Assembly (NCBI GenBank): GCA_014656015.1 | Contig: BNBP01000070.1 | Coordinates: 1-37,979 of the forward strand | Origin: Streptomyces griseoaurantiacus | GTDB lineage: Bacteria > Actinomycetota > Actinomycetes > Streptomycetales > Streptomycetaceae | Direction: 5' to 3' | Length of the DNA stretch: 37,979 bases | In this document: in pieces, positions 31,548 to 37,979 of the stretch | Layout: each line of letters begins with the position of its first letter | Numbering within the stretch: the first letter of the stretch is position 1 | The notes under the pieces: model-generated | Seen by the model: the letters and a program-made list of their open reading frames with translations, nothing else | Databases searched by the model: none | Told to the model about the DNA's origin: nothing | Made by a program: the position numbers and the translations under genes

Positions 31548-32489
31548 ATGCTCTTGTCCCCGACCCGCCGCGTGGCAGCGCTGTTGTCCTGCGCCGGACT
31601 GGCCGCCCTGCTCGCCGGCTGCGGCAGTTCGTCGAACTCCAAGGACGACGACAACGCCACGGCGAGTCCGGCCTCCGGATCCGCCGTCCCGGTCGTCGCC
31701 TCCACCAACGTCTACGGCGACATCGTTGAGCGGATAGGCGGCGACCGGGTCAGCGTCACGTCGATCATCAGCGACCCCGACCAGGACCCGCACTCCTATG
31801 AGGCCAACACCCGCAATCAGCTCGCGCTGTCCAAGGCGAAGGTCGTCGTCGAGAACGGCGGCGGTTACGACGACTTCATCGACCGCATGCTCAAGAGCAA
31901 CGGCTCCTCCGCCGAGCTGATCAACGCGGTGAAGGTGTCGGGCCGGACAGCGCCGGAGGGCGGTGAGCTCAACGAGCACGTCTGGTACGACTTCCCGGGC
32001 GTCGCCAGGATCGCCGACCGGATCGCCGCGGCCCTCGGCAAGGCCGACCCCGACGACGCCGCGACCTTCACCAAGAACGCCGAGACGTTCAAGGACAAGC
32101 TGACGTCGCTGCGGAGCAAGGAAGCGGACATCAAGAAGGAGCACTCCGGCGAGGCCATCGGCATCACCGAGCCCGTGCCGCTGTACCTGACCGAGGCGAG
32201 CGGCCTGGTGAACAAGACGCCCGAGGACTTCAGCGAGGCGATCGAGGAGGGCGACGATGTCTCCGCCAAGGTGCTGCAGGAGACCCTGGCGCTGTACAGC
32301 GACAAGCGGGTCAAGGCGCTCGTCTACAACGAGCAGACCTCCGGACCGCAGACGGAGAAGGTCGAGAACGCGGCGAAGAAGGCCGGCATTCCCGTCGTCC
32401 CCGTCACCGAGACCCTGCCCGAGGGCAAGGACTACCTCGGCTGGATGACGGACAACGTCGACGCGCTCGCGAGCGCGCTGGACAAGTGA
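31548..32489 (+). CDS. znuA: Zinc-binding lipoprotein of a ZnuABC-type importer
   Basis: A 313-residue cluster A-I (ZnuA/TroA family) metal-binding lipoprotein. The signal peptide ends with lipobox LLAGC (Cys25), followed by a Ser/Asp-rich spacer. Likely metal ligands are His82 in DPHSYE, a His near 144 in NEHVWYD, and acidic residues near 206 (ITEP) and 262 (YNEQTSG). It lacks the His-rich loop of classical ZnuA; such loop-less proteins are common in Actinobacteria, and manganese cannot be ruled out from sequence alone. The ATG follows GGAGG. Two Zur-like boxes precede it, and GTGA couples it to znuC. Confidence 0.9.
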   Translation: MLLSPTRRVAALLSCAGLAALLAGCGSSSNSKDDDNATASPASGSAVPVVASTNVYGDIVERIGGDRVSVTSIISDPDQDPHSYEANTRNQLALSKAKVVVENGGGYDDFIDRMLKSNGSSAELINAVKVSGRTAPEGGELNEHVWYDFPGVARIADRIAAALGKADPDDAATFTKNAETFKDKLTSLRSKEADIKKEHSGEAIGITEPVPLYLTEASGLVNKTPEDFSEAIEEGDDVSAKVLQETLALYSDKRVKALVYNEQTSGPQTEKVENAAKKAGIPVVPVTETLPEGKDYLGWMTDNVDALASALDK

Positions 32490-33400
32490 GCCGGCCGGCC
32501 ATGGCCTCCGTACCGCACGCCCGTGAGGGCGACGCCGGGACCGGGGAAGGCGGTGCCGACGACGGCGCCGCCCCGGTGGTCGCACTGCGTGGCGCGGCCC
32601 TTTCCTACGGTGCGCGCACCGTGTGGCGGGACCTCGAACTCGAGGTGCGCCCCGGTGAGTTCGTCGCCGTCCTCGGGCCGAACGGATCGGGCAAGACCAG
32701 CCTCGTACGCGCGCTGCTCGGCCGGTGGGAATTGTCCGCCGGCACACTGACGGTCCTGGGACGCCCGCCTCGCGAGGTGAGCAGGCAGATCGGCTACGTG
32801 CCGCAACAGGCCGCGCTCTCCACACAGGCCCCGCTGCGCGCCCGCGAGCTGGTGCGCTTCGGCATCGACGGGCACCGCTTCGGCCCCGCCCGGCGCACCC
32901 GGGCCGTGCGCCGCCGGGTGGACGAGATCCTGCGGGAGGTCGGGGCCCTGTCCTACGCCGACGTACCCCTGGGGCTGCTGTCCGGCGGCGAGCGGCAACG
33001 CGTGCGCATCGGGCAGGCCCTGGCCACCGATCCGCGGATCCTCCTCTGCGACGAGCCGCTGCTCTCCCTCGATCTGCACCACCAGCGGGCCGTGACCGAA
33101 CTGATCGACGCCCGGCGCCGTGCCCACGGCACCGCGGTGGTCTTCGTCACCCACGAGATCAACCCGGTGCTCGGACTGGTGGACCGGGTCCTCTACCTGG
33201 CGCCGGGCGGCCACCGCGTCGGCACGCCGGACGAAGTGCTGACCTCCGAGGCGCTGTCGCGGCTCTACGGCACCCGGGTCGAGGTCGTCCGCGTCCACGG
33301 CCGGGTCGTGGTCGTCGGAGCCCCGGACAGCCCGGGCGCCCCGGAGGGAACGCCCCACCACCCGCAGGAGCTCCACGAGAGGGACGGAGTGCGCCCATGA
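32486..33400 (+). CDS. znuC: ATPase of the zinc ABC importer
   Basis: A 304-residue ATPase with Walker A GPNGSGKTS (about residues 66-74), Q-loop IGYVPQQ, signature LSGGERQRVRIGQAL, Walker B ILLCDEPLLSLD and switch His in VFVTHEI. These fit the ZnuC/MntB family, and the context confirms it. I chose the GTG at 32486-32488, which overlaps the znuA stop as GTGA; the ATG at 32501 is an alternative that would remove 5 residues. The first 30 residues are a Gly/Asp-rich tail not found in most ZnuC proteins. The stop overlaps the permease start as ATGA. Confidence 0.92.
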   Translation: MSRPAMASVPHAREGDAGTGEGGADDGAAPVVALRGAALSYGARTVWRDLELEVRPGEFVAVLGPNGSGKTSLVRALLGRWELSAGTLTVLGRPPREVSRQIGYVPQQAALSTQAPLRARELVRFGIDGHRFGPARRTRAVRRRVDEILREVGALSYADVPLGLLSGGERQRVRIGQALATDPRILLCDEPLLSLDLHHQRAVTELIDARRRAHGTAVVFVTHEINPVLGLVDRVLYLAPGGHRVGTPDEVLTSEALSRLYGTRVEVVRVHGRVVVVGAPDSPGAPEGTPHHPQELHERDGVRP

Positions 33401-34287
33401 CACTCGCCGATGGCATCTGGCAGCAGATCTTCGTCTTCGACGACTACGGCGAGTTGCTCGCCCTGGTCCGCAACTCGCTCGTGGCGGGCGCCGCGCTCGG
33501 CTTGATCGGCGGTCTGGCCGGAGTGTTCGTCATCCTGCGCGATCTGCCCTTCGCGGTGCACGGCATCAGCGAGCTGTCCTTCGCCGGGGCGTCGGCAGCC
33601 CTGCTGATGGGGGTGAACGTCGTCGCGGGTTCAATCATCGGCTCGCTGGTCGCTGCGGCCGTGATCGGTGTGATGGGCGCGCGGGCGCGGGACCGCAACT
33701 CGGCCATCGGCATCATCATGCCGTTCGGCCTGGGCCTCGGGGTGCTCTTCCTCGCCCTCTACAAGGGCCGCGCCGCGAACAAGTTCGGCCTGCTCACTGG
33801 GCAGATCGTCGCCGTGGACACCCCGCAGATGACATGGCTGCTCGCCACATCGGCCGTGGTCCTGATCGCGCTGGCGGTCATGTGGCGGCCGCTGAGCTTC
33901 GCAAGCGCGGACCCGGACGTGGCCGAGGCCCGGGGGGTACCGGTGCGCGGGCTGTCCCTCGCGTTCATGCTCGTGCTGGGGCTGGCGGTCGCCCTGTCGG
34001 TGCAGGTCGTCGGAGCGCTGCTCGTCCTCACGCTGGTCGTCACCCCGGCGGCGGCCGCCGTCCGTGTCACGGCGTCGCCGGTGCTGCTGCCGGTGCTCAG
34101 CGTGGTCTTCGCGGTGGTCTCGATCGAGGGCGGCATTCTGCTCGCCCTGGGCAGCTCCATCCCCATCAGCCCCTATGTCACGACGATCTCGTTCGCGCTC
34201 TATGCCGTCTGCCGTCTGGTGGGCGTCCGCCCGAGGCGGCGACGGGGAGCCGGACGGCGGGTGACGGCACCCGAACCCGCGTTCTGA
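33397..34287 (+). CDS. znuB: Permease of the zinc ABC importer
   Basis: A 296-residue membrane protein of the ABC-3 (ZnuB/TroC) family with 8-9 predicted helices. It contains the family segment RDLPFAVHGISELSFAGAS near residues 48-66 and VVGALLVLTLVVTPAAAA in the later half, typical of cluster 9 permeases. The cytoplasmic C-terminus is Arg-rich. It is the third gene of the znuA-znuC-znuB operon, overlapping znuC by 4 bp. No terminator with clear pairing follows; a GGCCC/GGGCC pair lies near 34314-34332. Confidence 0.92.
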   Translation: MTLADGIWQQIFVFDDYGELLALVRNSLVAGAALGLIGGLAGVFVILRDLPFAVHGISELSFAGASAALLMGVNVVAGSIIGSLVAAAVIGVMGARARDRNSAIGIIMPFGLGLGVLFLALYKGRAANKFGLLTGQIVAVDTPQMTWLLATSAVVLIALAVMWRPLSFASADPDVAEARGVPVRGLSLAFMLVLGLAVALSVQVVGALLVLTLVVTPAAAAVRVTASPVLLPVLSVVFAVVSIEGGILLALGSSIPISPYVTTISFALYAVCRLVGVRPRRRRGAGRRVTAPEPAF

Positions 34288-34372
34288 CAGGTCACTTCGG
34301 CCGAGAACTGGGCGGGCCCACAGCTGGGGCCTGTACGGTGGAGCCCGGCGGCGTACGACGTGAGCGAGTGGT

Positions 34373-35398
34373 GTGAGCGAGCAGGAAGACATGGGGAGCC
34401 GGTACGGGCCCCTGGACGTGGCGTGGCTCGCCGTCCGGACGCTCGTCGGACTGGCGGTCGGCGGTGCCGCGCTCCTCACCGTCGTCCTGGTCGCGCAGTT
34501 CCTCGGCCCGCTGGTCGTGCTCGAGGTCTACACTCCGCCGGTCGCCGCCTGGTGGACGGTGTTCACGGCGGTCGTGGTCCAGGGCGTGCCCTTCCTGCTG
34601 CTCGGCACACTCGTCTCGGCGGCCATCGGCGCCTTCGTGCCCGAGCGTGTGTTCAGCGGGCTGCTGCCGCGCAACCCCGCGCTCGCCGTGCCCATCGCCG
34701 GGGCGGCCGGGGTCGTGCTGCCGGGCTGCGAGTGCGCGTCCGTGCCCGTGGCGGGGAGTCTGATGCGGCGCGGGGTGGCGCCGGCCGCCGCGCTGGCGTT
34801 CCTGCTGTCCGCCCCCGCGATCAACCCCGTCGTCCTCGTCGCCACCTCCCTGGCCTTTCCCGGGCAGCCGCTGATGGTGGCGGCCCGGTTCGTCGCCTCA
34901 CTCCTCACGGCCGTGGTCATGGGCTGGCTGTGGGCCCGCTTCGGGCGCGAGGAGTGGTTGCGGCTGCCGACGGCACGCCCCGCCGGGGCGGACGGCTCGC
35001 GCGGGCACACCTTCACGGCCGAGTTGCAGCAGGACTTCCTGCACGCCGGCGGCTTCCTCGTCCTGGGCTCGGCGGCGGCCGCGACCTTCAACATGGCGGT
35101 GCCGCGCTCCCTCCTGGACGTGTTCACGAGCTCTGCCTGGCTGGCGGTGCCGCTGCTGGCGCTGCTCGCCGTGGTGCTGTGCGTGTGCAGTGAGGCCGAC
35201 GGGTTCGTGGCCGCGTCGCTGAGCGGGTTCTCACCGACCGCGCGGCTGGCGTTCATGGTGGTCGGGCCGATGGTCGACCTGAAACTGGTCGCGCTCCAGG
35301 CCGGTACCTTCGGCCGGGGGTTCGCCGTCCGGTTCTCGTCGGTGACCTGGTCGGTCGCACTGGTGAGCAGCGTGCTCGTGGGGTGGTGGCTGCTGTGA
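34373..35398 (+). CDS. DUF318 (ArsP_1/YraQ-type) membrane permease
   Basis: A 341-residue protein with about 8 membrane helices. The hallmark is PGCECASVPVAGSLMRRG near residues 120-137, with two conserved cysteines, and SAPAINPVVLVATSLAF. The family includes organoarsenic exporters, but in Actinobacteria it is commonly paired with a TIGR03943 protein, as here, with an unknown substrate. The pair follows znuACB directly, so a part in zinc or metal handling is plausible. The start is uncertain: the GTG at 34373 has little ribosome binding site, while the ATG at 34391 has AGGA 5-7 bases upstream. Confidence 0.85.
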   Translation: MSEQEDMGSRYGPLDVAWLAVRTLVGLAVGGAALLTVVLVAQFLGPLVVLEVYTPPVAAWWTVFTAVVVQGVPFLLLGTLVSAAIGAFVPERVFSGLLPRNPALAVPIAGAAGVVLPGCECASVPVAGSLMRRGVAPAAALAFLLSAPAINPVVLVATSLAFPGQPLMVAARFVASLLTAVVMGWLWARFGREEWLRLPTARPAGADGSRGHTFTAELQQDFLHAGGFLVLGSAAAATFNMAVPRSLLDVFTSSAWLAVPLLALLAVVLCVCSEADGFVAASLSGFSPTARLAFMVVGPMVDLKLVALQAGTFGRGFAVRFSSVTWSVALVSSVLVGWWLL

Positions 35399-36129
35399 GG
35401 CGGTACGGGCCGGCCGTGCTGTTGCTGCTGGTGGGCGGCGCGCTGCTGCGGATCTCCCTGCTCAGCGCCGTGTATATGCGGTACGTGCAGGCGGGACTGC
35501 GGCCGTACCTCGTCGCGTCCGGAGTGCTGCTGGTGCTGCTGGCACTGGTGAGACTGTTCCGGACGGCGCGGGCGAGTGCCCTGCCCGCGAACGGAGGTGC
35601 ACACGTGCACCAGCACGGGCACACGCCCTCCGCGGCCGGGCCGCGTCTCGCCTGGCTCCTCACACTCCCCGCGCTCGCCCTGCTCCTCTTCCCGCCGCCC
35701 GCGCTCGGCTCCTACAGCGCGGCCCGCGAGGACGCCCAGGACGCGGCCCGGGGTGTCGGAACGTTCCCGACGCTACCTGCGGGCGATCCGGTGGAGCTGA
35801 GTGTCGCGGCCTTCACCTCCCGCGCCGTCTACGACAGCGGGCACTCACTGCGCGACCGCACGGTCCGCCTGACCGGCTTCGTCACCCGCGGCGAGGGCGA
35901 CACATGGTACGTGACCCGGCTCCTGGTCTCCTGCTGCGCGGCCGACGCCACCACGAGCAAGGTGGAGGTCCGCGGGGTACAGGCACCGCGGACGGACACC
36001 TGGGTGACGGTGACGGGGACCTGGCGACCGAAGGGCGCGCTGGGTTCGTCTGCCGCCTGGCCCCCGCTGCTGAACGGCGCGACGGTCAAGCACGTAGCAC
36101 AGCCGCCGGACCCGTACGAAAAGCGCTGA
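35395..36129 (+). CDS. TIGR03943 family membrane protein (permease partner)
   Basis: A 244-residue protein with two N-terminal membrane helices (about residues 7-25 and 37-54), a His-rich stretch HVHQHGH near 71-77 on a loop, a third helix near 85-103, and a soluble C-terminal domain with a Cys pair in LVSCCAADA. This is the TIGR03943/DUF1980 arrangement. The GTG at 35395-35397 overlaps the permease stop as GTGA, so the two are translated as a pair. The His cluster and Cys pair could bind a transition metal; no function has been established that I can name. An upstream GTG at 35383 is possible but lies inside the permease gene. Confidence 0.85.
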   Translation: MRRYGPAVLLLLVGGALLRISLLSAVYMRYVQAGLRPYLVASGVLLVLLALVRLFRTARASALPANGGAHVHQHGHTPSAAGPRLAWLLTLPALALLLFPPPALGSYSAAREDAQDAARGVGTFPTLPAGDPVELSVAAFTSRAVYDSGHSLRDRTVRLTGFVTRGEGDTWYVTRLLVSCCAADATTSKVEVRGVQAPRTDTWVTVTGTWRPKGALGSSAAWPPLLNGATVKHVAQPPDPYEKR

Positions 36130-36146
36130 CCGCGCGCCCGCCCGCG

Positions 36147-36163
36147 GGCCGGAGGCTCCGGCC
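36147..36163 (+). terminator. Probable terminator after the permease pair
   Basis: GGCCGGAGGCTCCGGCC is a perfect 8-bp inverted repeat around one base, 18 bases after the TIGR03943 stop. The tight centre would open to a small loop. There is no T-tract. Confidence 0.6.
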
Positions 36164-36165
36164 GG

Positions 36166-36179
36166 ACGAACGCGTTCGT
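36166..36179. promoter_or_regulatory. Perfect palindromic operator upstream of a TetR remnant
   Basis: ACGAACGCGTTCGT is a fully symmetric 14-mer. It ends 13 bp before the ATG of the TetR-like pseudogene. ACGAAC..GTTCGT symmetry is typical of operators for TetR regulators of this kind, so it was probably an autoregulatory site. Confidence 0.6.
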
Positions 36180-36192
36180 TACGATCGCCGTC

Positions 36193-36620
36193 ATGACTGC
36201 GCGACGAGAGCCGATCAGCAGCCGGGAGCGTCCGGCGAAGCCCGCCCTGCCGCGGTACGCGATCGTGGACGCCACCGTGCGGATCATGCGGGCGGAAGGG
36301 CTCCACAAATGGCCATGCGCCGGCTGGCGCAGGAGCTGGACACCGGCCAGCCTCGCTGTACGTCTACGTCGCCAACACCGCCGAGCTGCACGCGCCCATG
36401 CTGGATGCCCTGCTCGGCGAGGTCGACCTGACCGGGCGGGAGGCCGGTGCCGACTGGAGCGAGCAGCTCCGCGCGCTCATGACGTCGTGCGCCCTGGTGC
36501 TGTTCACGCAGCCGCAGCGCGAGGCCACGTATCCGTCGATCGCCGCGCACACCGCGCTGATTGACGGTCCCGCACAGAGCTGGATGCGCTGGAGGCCCTG
36601 TCGGGGGGCAGCGGGGAGAA
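36193..36620 (+). pseudogene. TetR-family regulator, frameshifted
   Basis: TetR sequence is readable only by switching frame. The first 39 codons give an N-terminal helix (RYAIVDATVRIMRAEGLHK). After AAA at 36307-36309 a base is missing and the next frame gives MRRLAQELDTG, part of the recognition helix region. A second missing base (GGCCAGCC for GGCCCAGCC) moves to a third frame, LYVYVANTAELHAPMLDALL, which continues to about 36575, and a last shift gives ELDALEALSGG. The recognition helix is broken, so no working repressor can be made. The palindrome upstream was presumably its operator. Confidence 0.75.
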
Positions 36621-36659
36621 CAGGTGTGAAGTTCCGGTGGCGATGTCACGAACGTCGTC

Positions 36660-37051
36660 GCGGGCCGGTGAACGGCGAGGGGGGAAGGGGCACACAGTCC
36701 GAGAACGCACGCCTTCACGCGGGGCGACGCTCACGGCGTCGCCCACCGGCTGCGCGGCGAAGAGCAGACAGACCAGGGCCGTTCGCTGGCATCACACCTC
36801 CGAAAGTCGCGCCATGAAGGCGACTGTGCTGCCCGTACGTGACTGATCCCGGCCGCTCTGTGGGCTTCGCGTGCGGTGATCCGGGATGTCCCTACCGCGA
36901 AGGCGATTCCCGTCAATGCCGGCGACCCCGTCGTCAACAGGACCAAAAGCGGCACACCGTAAGCGGTTACGGCACTGGCCACGGCATCGAAGGCGCGCAC
37001 CACGTACATGGGCCCCAGAGCACCCGGCAGCCCGGCTCCCGCGTCGCTCAC
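36660..37051 (-). pseudogene. MFS transporter remnant
   Basis: From the GTG at 37049-37051 the minus strand reads LGPMYVVRAFDAVASAVTAYG and PLLVLLTTGSPALTGIAFAV, the first helices of an MFS permease. About 60 codons later the membrane character ends and the frame stops at 36731. In another frame the segment ALVCLLFAAQPVGDAVSVAP looks like the C-terminal helix and tail of the same family. The middle ten or so helices are missing, so this is an internally deleted pseudogene. Its start would overlap the ancestral stop of the unknown gene upstream (GTGA). Confidence 0.6.
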
Positions 37052-37712
37052 CGACCCCGTCCGCCCTTACCTGCCTCCGGCACCACAGGAGTCGTCGCAG
37101 TGGCGGCCCCGGATACAGTCCTGGGGTTGGACCCGTTCCGCGAAGAGGCCTTGGCCTGGACTTGGCCTGGACAGCAGCGCGATCGAGGCCTGGAGCGAGC
37201 GCGGCCGCCTCGAGAACGACACCCGTCATGACCTCATTCAGTGCGAACAGCTGCTCCGCGACGGCGCTGATGCGATCGGACAACTCGTAGGCCTCGACGT
37301 CGAGTTCAGTGACCTGCTCAGCCGCAGCCTCCAATGCCTCCTGCAGCCGTAACAGCACGCCGCGTTCGCCGTCCACCAGCTGGCCGATAACGCGTGCCAG
37401 CGCCCGACCGTGCTCCGCGCCACGAACCTGGTCAAGCAGGTCGAGCACCACCGCCCCCGCAGGACTCATCTCCGACAACGCCAGATCCAATTCCACGAGG
37501 TACCGTGCCGCACCGAGCATCCGCACGGCCCGCTCAGCGATCTCGAGCTGTTCTTCGTGCGGCATGCGAGCCGACAGACGGTGCCGTATACCGTGCCAGT
37601 CGGCATGCCGGGTGAATCCGGCCTGCCGAAGCAGGTCGTGGGCCAGAACGTCACCACCGGTGGCGACGACCGCACCGGAGGGTTGGACAGCGATCGAGAC
37701 AGTCAAGGGCAT
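36792..37712 (-). CDS. Unknown protein with C-terminal frameshift
   Basis: I do not recognise this gene. From the ATG at 37710-37712 (GGAG about 8 bases upstream) it encodes MPLTVSIAVQPSGAVVATGG, then a mostly helical region with LSARMPHEEQLEIAERAV and repeated Leu/Ala/Glu heptad-like patterns (about residues 60-180), suggesting coiled coil. After about residue 185 the frame turns Arg- and Cys-rich and runs over the MFS remnant to 36792; this part is probably an artefact of an 11-bp duplication at 37151-37172. Without the extra copy the frame would end at 37048, with its TGA overlapping the MFS GTG. The N-terminal two thirds are likely genuine coding sequence. Confidence 0.5.
   Translation of the reverse strand: MPLTVSIAVQPSGAVVATGGDVLAHDLLRQAGFTRHADWHGIRHRLSARMPHEEQLEIAERAVRMLGAARYLVELDLALSEMSPAGAVVLDLLDQVRGAEHGRALARVIGQLVDGERGVLLRLQEALEAAAEQVTELDVEAYELSDRISAVAEQLFALNEVMTGVVLEAAALAPGLDRAAVQAKSRPRPLRGTGPTPGLYPGPPLRRLLWCRRQVRADGVGERRGSRAAGCSGAHVRGARLRCRGQCRNRLRCAAFGPVDDGVAGIDGNRLRGRDIPDHRTRSPQSGRDQSRTGSTVAFMARLSEV
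37151..37172. repeat. 11-bp perfect tandem duplication
   Basis: TTGGCCTGGAC is present twice in a row (37151-37161 and 37162-37172). Eleven is not a multiple of three, so the duplication shifts the frame of the unknown minus-strand gene. Confidence 0.9.
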
Positions 37713-37822
37713 CGTGCACTCCAGCCATGCAGCGGACGACGGGCCAGGCGGGTGCCTGGAACTGCGCTGGCGGAAAGAGTCCTCACAGAGCGCGGCTTGG
37801 TCCCACCGGACATGGCTGCTAC

Positions 37823-37854
37823 CCCCGGCACCCCGGCACCCCGGCACCCCGGCA
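37823..37854. repeat. 8-bp tandem repeat, four copies
   Basis: CCCCGGCA is repeated four times without change. It lies 111 bp upstream of the start of the unknown gene, in the 178-bp stretch to the transposase fragment, which otherwise shows no gene I can support. Confidence 0.9.
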
Positions 37855-37890
37855 CCCTGAACTTTCCCCGTGAGGCTGGACACTCCATGC

Positions 37891-37979
37891 TTACGCCGCG
37901 AGGGCGTGTCCTTGCTCGTGTCGCTGCCTGATCTCCAGCGGCGTCAGGTAGCCCCAGTGCGGGTGCTTCCGCAGCCGCC
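37891..37979 (-). mobile_element. Transposase C-terminus (partial, runs off the right edge)
   Basis: The last 28 codons before a TAA at 37891-37893 read RRLRKHPHWGYLTPLEIRQR and then HEQGHALAA. The HPHWGYLTP ending resembles C-termini of DDE transposases common in Streptomyces insertion sequences. The catalytic region lies outside the window, and I cannot name the IS family or find its end repeat with confidence. Confidence 0.55.

Noticed and set aside
34300..34372. Zur box ahead of the DUF318 permease
   Set aside because: I found only TGACAGGTCACTTCG-like sequence, which lacks the required symmetry.
37823..37854. CRISPR or origin iterons
   Set aside because: The unit is only 8 bp, directly tandem with no spacers, and no replication gene is near.

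Overview
The window has very high GC, strong GC bias at third codon positions, GTG starts and chains of 4-bp stop/start overlaps. Together with its gene families this points to a Streptomyces or close actinomycete, probably an accessory chromosome region, because the right end carries decaying genes and a transposase fragment.

Positions 1-25218 are a salicylate-capped nonribosomal metallophore cluster of the coelibactin type (the cryptic zincophore of S. coelicolor), related to the yersiniabactin and pyochelin pathways. A plus-strand aryl-AMP ligase (23584-25218) is transcribed divergently from a long minus-strand operon. That operon encodes, in order: a 2247-residue NRPS (ArCP-Cy-A-PCP-Cy-A-PCP), an 1844-residue NRPS (docking-Cy-A with inserted MT-PCP-TE), a saccharopine-dehydrogenase-like oxidoreductase, a thiazolinyl imide reductase fused to a methyltransferase, a CYP105-like P450, a type II thioesterase, a second methyltransferase related to the fused one, two YbtP/YbtQ-like ABC half-transporters, a salicylate synthase, and the first residues of a PLP enzyme cut by the window edge. 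A near-perfect Fur/Zur-type palindrome lies in the divergent promoter.

Positions 25297-30832 hold a minus-strand dipeptide/nickel-type ABC uptake operon (Tat-lipoprotein binding protein, two permeases, a fused double ATPase). Its first gene, a 3Fe-4S ferredoxin, is destroyed by frameshifts. The order ferredoxin, binding protein, permeases, ATPase, ligase matches my recollection of the S. coelicolor coelibactin locus.

Positions 30899-36129 are a zinc homeostasis block: two Zur-like boxes, a Fur-family (Zur-like) regulator, two more Zur-like boxes overlapping the end of that gene, znuA-znuC-znuB, and a DUF318 permease with its TIGR03943 partner. Synthesis, export, uptake, elemental zinc import and a local sensor therefore sit side by side. 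I infer that the whole region is a zinc-starvation island.

Positions 36147-37979 are degenerate: a TetR pseudogene behind a perfect palindrome, an MFS pseudogene, an unknown gene frameshifted by an 11-bp duplication, small tandem repeats and the end of a transposase. All family assignments were made by reading the sequence; no database search was run.
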